Assembly: GCA_016177245.1 (NCBI GenBank)
Contig: JACOVR010000035.1
Span: forward strand, 1-9,809
Origin: Candidatus Wildermuthbacteria bacterium
Lineage (GTDB): Bacteria > Patescibacteriota > Minisyncoccia > Minisyncoccales > UBA10102
DNA: 9,809 nucleotides
Direction of reading: 5' to 3'
This document shows positions 1-5,360 of this stretch, piece by piece (the first letter of the stretch is position 1; every line of letters begins with the position of its first letter). The notes below the pieces were generated by a model. The model searched no databases. It worked only from the letters and a program-made list of their open reading frames with translations, and had not been told where the DNA came from. The position numbers were made by a program, and so were the translations under genes.

Positions 1-184
1 GACGGGTCTCCAGCAGGGTCATGTCTTCCTGAAACGACAGGTATTCGGGGTTCACTTCTTCTGAATGCCAGATCGAGGGGACTTCCCCCTTTGTTTTAGA
101 CCTCTTAAACTCTAAGAGTTTTGCGTATTCCTTTTTTACGTTTTCGAGACCCTGCTTGGTGAGATAAAATTTGTTTTCTGGCAT
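1..184 (-). CDS. greA: GreA/GreB-family transcript cleavage factor, N-terminal part (cut by window edge)
   Basis: An open frame starts with ATG at 184 and runs off the left edge after 61 codons. The N-terminus has the Gre coiled-coil pattern: a YLTKQGLENVKKEYAKL start at residues 7-23, then a segment around residues 40-61 (HSEEVNPEYLSFQEDMTLLE) that fits the acidic turn and second helix. GreA/GreB proteins enter the RNA polymerase secondary channel and stimulate cleavage of backtracked RNA. The C-terminal domain is outside the window, so GreA cannot be told from GreB or a Gre-like protein. No Shine-Dalgarno precedes the ATG. An intrinsic terminator ends 24 bases upstream of the start, and a strong promoter lies at 408-435, so expression probably depends on read-through of that terminator. 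The family call rests on N-terminal pattern only. Confidence 0.72.
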   Translation of the reverse strand, partial: MPENKFYLTKQGLENVKKEYAKLLEFKRSKTKGEVPSIWHSEEVNPEYLSFQEDMTLLETR

Positions 185-207
185 TGGGGTGGTGACTATT
201 TTTTTCT

Positions 208-233
208 AAAAAATCTGGCTTTTGCGGCCAGAT
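208..233 (-). terminator. Intrinsic terminator between the promoter and the Gre coding sequence
   Basis: On the minus strand, AUCUGGC (233-227), a 7-nt loop CGCAAAA and GCCAGAU (219-213) form a 7-bp stem followed by U6 (213-208, the first U also closing the stem). It lies 24 bases before the Gre start codon and is the only terminator seen downstream of the aminotransferase-phosphatase-regulator operon, so it may serve both transcripts. Confidence 0.75.
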
Positions 234-261
234 GTTGTTGAAGGAATCCCTTTGGGGCAAA

Positions 262-330
262 TCAACAAATCCAGCCGCAGTGGACTTGCAATGTGTTCTT
301 GGTGAATGTAATTAACTTTGAAGTATGCAT
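262..330 (-). CDS. Possible 22-codon leader peptide in the Gre leader
   Basis: An ATG at 330 opens a 22-codon frame ending in TGA at 264-262. The peptide begins MHTSKLITF and ends LQVHCGWIC. The last codons, including two Cys and one Trp, lie across the P1 helix, and the stop codon lies in the first strand of the antiterminator. A ribosome on this frame would therefore disturb P1, as in classical leader-peptide attenuation. The Shine-Dalgarno is weak (GAGAG about 6 bases upstream), and short frames arise often by chance, so this is tentative. Confidence 0.2.
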   Translation of the reverse strand: MHTSKLITFTKNTLQVHCGWIC

Positions 331-346
331 AGCACGCTCTCTATTT

Positions 347-384
347 AGAATATTAACCAAATGGTGCAAAATGGTTAATATTCT
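347..384 (-). repeat. 13-bp perfect inverted repeat in the Gre leader
   Basis: AGAATATTAACCA (347-359) and TGGTTAATATTCT (372-384) are perfect reverse complements around a 12-base loop. It begins about 17 nt into the predicted minus-strand leader. It has no T-tract on either side and so is not a terminator. It may be a 5' RNA hairpin, a protein-binding operator just downstream of the promoter, or both. The loop holds part of a small direct repeat (AAATGGT at 359-365 and 369-375). Confidence 0.7.
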
Positions 385-407
385 TCGCTCGTCTCCTCTG
401 GGATTTC

Positions 408-435
408 ATTGTACCCTACCAAGGAGTGCTGTCAA
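408..435 (-). promoter_or_regulatory. Sigma-70-type promoter of the Gre leader
   Basis: On the minus strand a perfect -35 box TTGACA (435-430) is followed after 16 bases by TACAAT (413-408). Transcription should start near 401. The promoter sits only 10 bases past the stop codon of the upstream regulator gene (446) and points to the Gre gene at 184, so it gives that gene its own start inside the downstream flank of the aminotransferase operon. It predicts a 5' leader of about 215 nt. Confidence 0.75.
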
Positions 436-445
436 GAGAATATGC

Positions 446-1315
446 TTAGGTGTTATTGAGTTTGGGGGCAATGGTCTGGGGTACCACAGGAATTTCTCCT
501 ACAAATACCTCTGCGTTGTGCACGCCAGGGAAAGAACGCACTTCGCGTTCCACAAAGTCCTCAACATCTTCGATGGTACGAGCAAGCATGGAAACAGTCA
601 AATTAAGTCTGCCCGACCGCTTTACTAAATGATAAATCTCCTGTTTTTTCGCAAGTTTCGCAATGAGCCGATCTAAGGCCTTGCCGTCTACTTCAATTTG
701 CAGCCCCGCAGACAAGGTATAAAACTTGCTGACAACGAGCGCGCCCCGTATGGCAAAAAGATCTTTCTTGAGTAGATTGTCCACCCTGTTTTTTGCGGCA
801 ACCTGGCTCAGTTTCACCTTTGTGGCGATTTGAGCAAACGACATCCTTCCATTGCCTGCCAGGAGGGAAATAATGTTCAGGTCAATAACGTCAAGTTCCT
901 GCAACCGCCACAGCGTGTCTGGACTATACCTCCACACAGAGAAATCGGCGAGGCCTATGCGATCGGTGTAGGTGGCAAACTTAATGTCTTTGATCTGAAG
1001 CCGCGCCTTTCGTTCTCGCAGCGCTTCCATCGATCGCTTATAGCCCTTGCCGGTAATGATGTCGTTGTCAACCAAAAGCACCTTCCTCCCCTTCACTTTT
1101 TTTTCTTCGAGTTCTTTCCCGTCGTCTTGCATGGTTGTCAAAATGATGTTTTTCTTTTTTTGCTTGAGCCAATCAAAAAGGGCAACGCCGTAAAACATGC
1201 CATCTGGCTGAAGATGCACAATAGCCGACGGGTCTCTGCCGAAATACTTTTGCACATCCTTCCCGATTGCCCGAATGAATTTTTTGATGGGATCGAGATT
1301 GAAAAGATTGGTCAT
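446..1315 (-). CDS. Phosphoribosyltransferase-like domain fused to an Lrp/AsnC-type regulator
   Basis: This 289-aa protein has two recognisable parts. Residues about 1-125 resemble a type I phosphoribosyltransferase: an HLQPDGMFYGVALFDWL segment (34-50) and a PRPP-loop-like VLLVDNDIITGKG (79-91), where the usual second acidic residue is Asn. Residues about 141-189 form an Lrp/AsnC winged helix-turn-helix (LDVIDLNIISLLAGNGRMSF, then a QVAAKNRVDNLLKK recognition region). About 197-275 look like the RAM ligand-binding domain, with GRLNLTVSMLA and FPGVHNAEVF segments. It probably binds DNA and may sense PRPP or a nucleotide through the degenerate PRT domain, and an amino acid through RAM. B. subtilis PurR is a known regulator with a PRT effector domain, but with the opposite domain order and a different wing fold. 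The start overlaps the preceding gene by ATGA, so it is the last gene of the aminotransferase operon and may control it. Catalytic PRT activity is doubtful. Confidence 0.75.
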   Translation of the reverse strand: MTNLFNLDPIKKFIRAIGKDVQKYFGRDPSAIVHLQPDGMFYGVALFDWLKQKKKNIILTTMQDDGKELEEKKVKGRKVLLVDNDIITGKGYKRSMEALRERKARLQIKDIKFATYTDRIGLADFSVWRYSPDTLWRLQELDVIDLNIISLLAGNGRMSFAQIATKVKLSQVAAKNRVDNLLKKDLFAIRGALVVSKFYTLSAGLQIEVDGKALDRLIAKLAKKQEIYHLVKRSGRLNLTVSMLARTIEDVEDFVEREVRSFPGVHNAEVFVGEIPVVPQTIAPKLNNT

Positions 1316-2181
1316 TGTTTTTTCGTTTTCTTATAATACGAAGAGATTGAGTCGCGCATGGCTTTGCAGCACGCAGCCACGAAAAATCCCACTTTCCCTT
1401 GGTGCTTGGATGGAATAAACTCGTAGTCATGCCAGTTCCCTTTCCTATCGATTTCTCCAATCTCGCACCCGACTGATTTTGCAATGGCGAATCCCGGGGA
1501 AATCTCTGTTCTCGGCTCGTCAAACATGATATATGCATCCACCCTCCCGTCTGCAAGGTAGCCGTAGATGTGGCTTCCGCCAAAAGGGTACAAAAGCGCT
1601 TTTGGGTGCATGCGCTTGATCGCATCCCCAAAAAAACGGAGGAACTTTACGGAATATTGAGAACTCATAAGGTAGCTGGCCAGCACAATCGGCTCCTCTA
1701 AGGAGCGATGGGCATGGGGCACGGCATTGGTTTTTGTTTTTGAAGCAACGTCGAGCAAGAATGTTTTCTTGCCATCGAAGATCCACGCCTTTCCATCGAG
1801 AATGTCTCCGATCCCTCCGCATAAGGGCTGGCGCTCTTTATCAAAAAACGTGAGGGCGGTGTACCAGGCATGGCGGAATCCAGAAAAAAACAGAATGGTG
1901 TTGTCAAACGGGTCAATCGCGGCGTACACGTCGGGTTTTTGAGATGCTGCGGGCACAACCTTGCATTCAGAAAAAATTGCCGCATTCACTTTGTATTTTG
2001 CCAGAAGGTTTTTGAGAATGTCTTCTCCCACCCTATCGATCTCAATTTCAAGGTCTTCTGGGCGGCCCGGCACCTCGCCCAGCACCTTTTTGCCCATTTT
2101 TGCTTTTCCCATCGCGCGAACCTTCTTGCCCGTTTCAACAAGATACTCGAGCACGATTCGATTGAGTGCTTGAATCCCCAT
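1312..2181 (-). CDS. Inositol monophosphatase / fructose-1,6-bisphosphatase superfamily phosphatase
   Basis: This 289-aa protein has the metal-dependent phosphatase pattern of the IMPase/FBPase fold. A putative ligand Glu is at 72 (FSECK). Motif DPFDNT is at 90-95, where the family usually has DP[IL]DG[ST]; Asn replaces Gly. GSHIYGYLADGRVDAYI (202-218) matches the family GS...G..D.Y block. The C-terminal WDxAAG element is degenerate, TEISPG at 225-230, with Glu for the usual metal-binding Asp. The substrate is unclear. A histidinol-phosphatase role (HisN type) is attractive beside a HisC-like aminotransferase, but this is inference. I chose ATG 2181, 7 bases after the upstream stop, because the longer frame from 2247 would overlap the aminotransferase by 59 bases with a non-conserved extension. 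Its stop overlaps the next start by ATGA. Confidence 0.75.
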   Translation of the reverse strand: MGIQALNRIVLEYLVETGKKVRAMGKAKMGKKVLGEVPGRPEDLEIEIDRVGEDILKNLLAKYKVNAAIFSECKVVPAASQKPDVYAAIDPFDNTILFFSGFRHAWYTALTFFDKERQPLCGGIGDILDGKAWIFDGKKTFLLDVASKTKTNAVPHAHRSLEEPIVLASYLMSSQYSVKFLRFFGDAIKRMHPKALLYPFGGSHIYGYLADGRVDAYIMFDEPRTEISPGFAIAKSVGCEIGEIDRKGNWHDYEFIPSKHQGKVGFFVAACCKAMRDSISSYYKKTKKQ

Positions 2182-2188
2182 AGATAGA

Positions 2189-3247
2189 TTATGATACCGC
2201 TCTTTCAAGCACTTTGCAAAACCGCTCCATGTCGGCAAGCGTTCCAATGCTCACCCTCAAAGTGCCCGGGGGGTCCTCTCTTGGCCTCACCAACATACTT
2301 GCCGTCTTGAGTGCTTTGAGGATTTTTTCCGGATCAGCGGGTTTTATAAGTAAAAAATTCGCTGCGCCTGGGTAAAAGTCGATGCCGTGTTCCTTCAGGA
2401 ATGCTTCCACTTTGGGCTTTACTTTTTCCATAACTTCCTTGATATAACGTTTCGAATATTCCGGGTCTTGAAGAGCTGCTTCGATCGCTGTCCTTGCGAA
2501 CATGTTAACATCGTAGGGGCCGCAGATTTTCAAAAGCTCCGCAACATTGTCTTTCTGGCTGATGACGTATCCTGCGCGCACGGAAGCTAACCCAAATTGC
2601 TTTGAGAGAGTCCGCGAGAGAAACAGATTGTCAAAATCTTTCACAAACCGAAGGGCCGTGATGCCGGAAAACTCAAAATACGCTTCGTCGTGCAATACGG
2701 CAACATTTTTTTCTTTTGCCCTGGCAAGGAGAGCACGCACGTGTTCCAATGCAAGCTCTGTCCCGGTGGGATTGTTTGGATTCACAAGCACTAGAAGTTT
2801 GGGATTTGCGTCCAACAATTTCAAAACTTCCTGAAGAGGAAAGTCAAGATTGGGGCCGGCATATCGAGGTTTTACAATTTCAGCGCCCTGGATAAGAGCG
2901 GACTGATATTCCATTGCAAAACTCGGGCTGGGAATGATTACCTTTTCGCCCTTGTCAACAAACGCCCGCATCACAACATCGATGACTTGATCTGAACCGT
3001 TCGTAACAAGCACTTCGTCTGGCATACACCCAACATATCGCGCAACGATTTCATTAAGATCCCCATATTCAGGATATACTTGCAGACGTCCTGAATCCAC
3101 GAACTGACGGAGGGCTTGCTTCACATGCGCACTTGGCTCTATAGTCATCTCGTTGAAGTCAAGCAAAAGATATCCCTTTGACGCTCTCCCTTCGAGCGGC
3201 GGTTTGTAGGGACTCATGTTTTTAATATTTTCTCGAAACGGCGCCAT
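2189..3247 (-). CDS. hisC: Class I/II PLP-dependent aminotransferase, HisC-like (histidinol-phosphate aminotransferase type)
   Basis: This 352-aa protein has the usual HisC length and all hallmark elements: an LDFNEM N-terminal strand (29-34), GSDQ (84-87), SPSFAMEY (107-114), NPNNPTG (156-162), HDEAYFEF (186-193), the PLP-lysine block SRTLSKQFGLASVRAGY with Lys216 and phosphate-binding Arg224, and the C-terminal LRVSIGT carrying Arg331. It transfers an amino group with glutamate/2-oxoglutarate; histidinol phosphate is the family substrate, though HisC-like enzymes also act on aromatic amino acids. No other histidine genes are visible. ATG 3247 is preceded by a Shine-Dalgarno (GGAAAG, 8 bases away) that overlaps the end of a 42-codon frame; a second ATG at 3217 is possible but has less support. 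It is the first large gene of the operon with the phosphatase and the PRT-AsnC regulator. Confidence 0.87.
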   Translation of the reverse strand: MAPFRENIKNMSPYKPPLEGRASKGYLLLDFNEMTIEPSAHVKQALRQFVDSGRLQVYPEYGDLNEIVARYVGCMPDEVLVTNGSDQVIDVVMRAFVDKGEKVIIPSPSFAMEYQSALIQGAEIVKPRYAGPNLDFPLQEVLKLLDANPKLLVLVNPNNPTGTELALEHVRALLARAKEKNVAVLHDEAYFEFSGITALRFVKDFDNLFLSRTLSKQFGLASVRAGYVISQKDNVAELLKICGPYDVNMFARTAIEAALQDPEYSKRYIKEVMEKVKPKVEAFLKEHGIDFYPGAANFLLIKPADPEKILKALKTASMLVRPREDPPGTLRVSIGTLADMERFCKVLERAVS

Positions 3248-3249
3248 GG

Positions 3250-3378
3250 TTATAGCTTTCCTTTGGTGCTTGGGACCGGAGTTTTAATGTCCCCCTGCCC
3301 CGATCCTTCAATCGTGAGGGTAGTAGTAATATCGGTTTCCCTCGTTTTCCTCCGATGCGAACATGTTCGAACCCTCAT
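3250..3378 (-). CDS. 42-aa leaderless upstream ORF before the aminotransferase
   Basis: ATG at 3378 opens a 42-codon frame ending in TAA at 3252-3250, two bases before the aminotransferase ATG. The peptide starts MRVRTCSHRRKTRE, is basic at first and polar later, with no membrane segment; it ends PSTKGKL. A perfect -10 box TATAAT lies exactly six bases before the ATG, so transcription should start at the ATG itself and the mRNA would be leaderless. The aminotransferase Shine-Dalgarno lies in its last codons, which would couple the two. It may be a small protein or a translated leader that tunes aminotransferase expression. No family was recognised. The frame and promoter placement are seen directly; translation is inferred. 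Confidence 0.45.
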   Translation of the reverse strand: MRVRTCSHRRKTRETDITTTLTIEGSGQGDIKTPVPSTKGKL

Positions 3379-3384
3379 GACTGC

Positions 3385-3413
3385 ATTATAAGCCATGCGT
3401 TCGTCAAGCGCAA
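3385..3413 (-). promoter_or_regulatory. Promoter of the aminotransferase operon (leaderless geometry)
   Basis: Minus strand: TTGCGC (3413-3408), 17-base spacer, then perfect TATAAT (3390-3385), then six bases to ATG 3378. The predicted start point is the A of that ATG. Its -35 box is five bases from the -35 box of the divergent HAD gene promoter, so the two polymerases would compete for the same stretch. Confidence 0.7.
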
Positions 3414-3418
3414 AATCA

Positions 3419-3446
3419 TTGACATTTTTGAAAAATCTGCTATTAT
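3419..3446 (+). promoter_or_regulatory. Sigma-70-type promoter of the HAD phosphatase gene
   Basis: Perfect TTGACA (3419-3424), 16-base spacer, TATTAT (3441-3446). The predicted start near 3453 gives a 48-nt 5' UTR. Confidence 0.8.
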
Positions 3447-3473
3447 GCTCGCAGCTCTACAAGAAATAGACGT

Positions 3474-3494
3474 CTTCTAGTATTAAGAAGGAGG
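3474..3494 (+). promoter_or_regulatory. Strong Shine-Dalgarno partly inside a small hairpin
   Basis: AAGGAGG (3488-3494) lies six bases before ATG 3501. CTTCT (3474-3478) can pair with AGAAG (3486-3490) around a 7-nt loop, covering the first three bases of the Shine-Dalgarno. The hairpin is weak and may have little effect. Confidence 0.6.
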
Positions 3495-3500
3495 ATCTCG

Positions 3501-4361
3501 ATGGAAACGCAAACTGGTATTCTCTCCCGAGTCCGCCAGATTGTTCTACACAGACCCCAGACTCATTCCTTGCCGTTTCCTACGGGCCGCATCCAGGCAG
3601 TAGGGGTTGATATCGACCAATGTCTTACGGTTACCGGTGAACCCCAGATGAGAATCCTGCGACAGGCCCTCGCGCTTGCAAGACTGCAAAGATACAACGA
3701 GAGGTGCAAGCGAGATCCGCGTCTTCCAAAAATATTCCTTGTGTCGGGACGCGATGTACGATATGGGCAGGGAATATGCAACATACTTGGAGTGCATGAC
3801 TGGTGCATTGCAGAGTACGGGGGTATTCTCTACCACCCCGTCACCGGAGAAATAGTGGAAAATAAGGAACTCGACCCAACCACATATCTCCGGTTTAACG
3901 AGGTACGCAAGAAAGCAGAGAGAATCCCTGATGCAATCCCGGCCCTAAGGCTCTACCGTTGGAAATCGGTTATGGTCACACTCGAACGGATCGATACAGC
4001 CATTCGAATGGATACCCTAAGGCAGCTCGTGGAATTCGAGCTGGCAGCCTTTACGGACGTAGTTGATATCCGCGCCTCCCAGATTGCAGTTGACATCATA
4101 TGCAGGGGACTCGACAAAGGGGCGGGACTGCGTTTCCGCCATGAAAGCGGACGTGCATTGGCCGAACCCGCGAGAACCTTGTATATCGACGACTCCATGG
4201 GCGCATCTGACGCAGTGATGGTTGCGGGACTCCTTGGTTGCCCGTCCAACGCAACCAAGGAATTCGCCAATCTTGTGCGCAGTAAAGGAGGTTTTGTGGC
4301 AAAACGACCCCTTCGCGAAGGAGTCGTTGATGTGTTGAAACACTACGGCATCAGAATCTAA
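3501..4361 (+). CDS. HAD-superfamily phosphatase, Cof / sucrose-phosphatase-like (type IIB)
   Basis: This 286-aa protein contains the four HAD motifs. Motif I is VDIDQCLT (36-43), with nucleophile Asp37 and acid/base Asp39. Motif II is LVSGRD with Ser82. Motif III is Lys206 in LDKGAGL. Motif IV is YIDDSMGASDA with Asp230, Asp231 and Asp237. The AEYGGILY block (104-111) and a C-terminal GGFVAKRPLREGVVDVLKHYG (264-284) resemble the type IIB cap families, including mannosyl-3-phosphoglycerate and sucrose-phosphate phosphatases and archaeal phosphoglycolate phosphatases. It probably hydrolyses a small phosphorylated sugar or acid in the cytoplasm; the substrate cannot be read from the sequence. 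The first 30 residues are not part of the HAD fold. It is monocistronic, with its own promoter, a strong Shine-Dalgarno and a terminator, and stands between two minus-strand operons. Confidence 0.83.
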   Translation: METQTGILSRVRQIVLHRPQTHSLPFPTGRIQAVGVDIDQCLTVTGEPQMRILRQALALARLQRYNERCKRDPRLPKIFLVSGRDVRYGQGICNILGVHDWCIAEYGGILYHPVTGEIVENKELDPTTYLRFNEVRKKAERIPDAIPALRLYRWKSVMVTLERIDTAIRMDTLRQLVEFELAAFTDVVDIRASQIAVDIICRGLDKGAGLRFRHESGRALAEPARTLYIDDSMGASDAVMVAGLLGCPSNATKEFANLVRSKGGFVAKRPLREGVVDVLKHYGIRI

Positions 4362-4375
4362 GACAATCTAGCCGT

Positions 4376-4402
4376 GGCCAGGAGAAATCCTGGCCCTTTT
4401 TT
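4376..4402 (+). terminator. Intrinsic terminator of the HAD phosphatase gene
   Basis: GGCCAGGA (4376-4383), a GAAA tetraloop and TCCTGGCC (4388-4395) form a perfect 8-bp stem, followed by C and T6 (4397-4402). It starts 14 bases after the stop codon. The T-tract runs into the stop codon of the convergent kinase-like gene (4401-4403). No T-tract follows the hairpin on the minus strand, so it should work in one direction. Confidence 0.92.
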
Positions 4403-5360
4403 ATTTCAGTTCGTTGACCAGAGTGGAAATTCCCCGGACTCGCTTTTTTGTATATGCTCGGAAATACGGCTGTTCTTTCTTGGGAACGCTAAAATACCGC
4501 ATTGCTCCCCACCAAATCTGTACCAAGAGCGCAGCAACAGTAGACCAGTAGATCTGATCCCGATTCAGTTTCTTCTTATACGCTTTATCTACGGAATCCA
4601 GGAACTTTTCGAACAACGGCTTTGTCATGCGAGGAGTACGAAAAAGATGATCTACAAAAAAGTAGCCAATGTCGTAAAGAATACCCCCCTTTTTATTCAA
4701 GCCAGCATACTCAAAATCAACAATGAAGATGTGATGGTTCTTGTCAACAATGAGATTCTGAAAGAGAAAATCGTTATGTGTAGAAACTCCTCTTTTCAGT
4801 GGTACAATTTGTTGATCTGCCCCTTTTTCAAGAGCCCGAAGTTCTTGTACGGCATATGCATCAACCAACTGCTCAAGTTGATGCTTGCTTGCTTCTATGC
4901 GATATTTTTGAATCTCATTTCTAAAAACGTTGTAGGGATTCACAAATCTGACTCCGCTTTGATGAAAAAGCACAAAAGTTTGGGCAAGTTTTTTTTGAAA
5001 TTCAGGTTTTTTAAACTGCTCCATGGTAAGCTCTTTGCCTGCAATATATTCTGCAACCATGGTGCCGTCTGGCACAAGATATTTTTGCGGATCGTTGGCG
5101 TTGAGAATGTTCCTTTTGTCCAGCACGTACACAAAATAGCGGGGAACGATTCGCGCAACTTTTCTGTTTCTTGAAAGCGCGAGGATGTTTTTGCCTTCTA
5201 CTTTCCTGTTGATCACGCCTGACTCCCACGGAATCCGAACAAAAAACTTTTTGCCCCTGCATTCCGCAAGCCAATTGCTGTTTGTTTGGCCTCCAAGTTT
5301 TTTCAGTTTTATTGCTCCTTTAAAATAGTGCTTTTTGAGAAACTGAAGATTTTTGTTCAT
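4401..5360 (-). CDS. Choline/ethanolamine-kinase-like (aminoglycoside phosphotransferase fold) protein
   Basis: This 319-aa protein has the APH/choline-kinase fold. GGQTNSNW (23-30) is the nucleotide-binding loop, followed by KKFFVRIPWE (37-46) with the likely ATP-contacting lysine. The Brenner motif is THNDFLFQN (194-202), with catalytic Asp197 and Asn202. The DFG-like element is VDFEYAG with Asp215. The GGxTNxN, HND and D-x-EYAG combination is closest to the LicA-type choline kinases, so a small alcohol or amino-alcohol is the likeliest substrate, but this is inference. A frame from 5522 exists; I prefer ATG 5360 because residues before it are low in family likeness and lie inside the nuclease gene. 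Even so the start overlaps the upstream gene by 41 bases. It is the last gene of the six-gene operon; its stop lies in the T-tract of the convergent terminator. Confidence 0.8.
   Translation of the reverse strand: MNKNLQFLKKHYFKGAIKLKKLGGQTNSNWLAECRGKKFFVRIPWESGVINRKVEGKNILALSRNRKVARIVPRYFVYVLDKRNILNANDPQKYLVPDGTMVAEYIAGKELTMEQFKKPEFQKKLAQTFVLFHQSGVRFVNPYNVFRNEIQKYRIEASKHQLEQLVDAYAVQELRALEKGADQQIVPLKRGVSTHNDFLFQNLIVDKNHHIFIVDFEYAGLNKKGGILYDIGYFFVDHLFRTPRMTKPLFEKFLDSVDKAYKKKLNRDQIYWSTVAALLVQIWWGAMRYFSVPKKEQPYFRAYTKKRVRGISTLVNELK

Larger units (their letters stand above)
208..401 (-). promoter_or_regulatory. Attenuator-like structured leader RNA upstream of the Gre gene (possible stand-alone sRNA)
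   Basis: The predicted transcript from about 401 contains three mutually exclusive helices on the minus strand. P1 pairs 288-281 with 273-266 (CAAGUCCA with UGGAUUUG, one G-U). The antiterminator pairs 279-262 with 241-223: 18 base pairs with one bulged C at 234 and two G-U pairs. The terminator pairs 233-227 with 219-213 and is followed by U6. P1 and the antiterminator share 266-279; the antiterminator and terminator share 227-233. The non-Watson-Crick pairs are G-U on the minus transcript but would be A-C on the plus strand, favouring a minus-strand RNA. A 13-bp hairpin (384-347) lies near the 5' end. No known riboswitch class was recognised. The E. coli greA leader is also interrupted by a terminator and yields the GraL short RNAs, a known parallel. 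The ligand or signal is unknown. Confidence 0.6.

Noticed and set aside
234..346. A tRNA or other known RNA gene in the gap beside the Gre gene
   Set aside because: No cloverleaf, T-loop sequence or CCA end was found; the pairing found fits a leader switch.
347..384. XerCD dif-like recombination site
   Set aside because: The gap between arms is 12 bases rather than the 6-8 of dif, and the arms do not match the dif consensus.
830..1336. 168-codon plus-strand frame opposite the PRT-AsnC gene
   Set aside because: It is a shadow of the minus-strand gene, with Phe runs from the complement of Lys-rich coding and no domain.
2182..2247. Longer start for the IMPase-family gene
   Set aside because: It would extend 59 bases into the aminotransferase coding region; ATG 2181 lies 7 bases after that stop and begins the conserved part.
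4374..5174. 266-codon open frame on the plus strand
   Set aside because: It is antisense to the kinase-like gene, begins inside the HAD terminator and has no recognisable motif; the opposite frame carries the full APH motifs.
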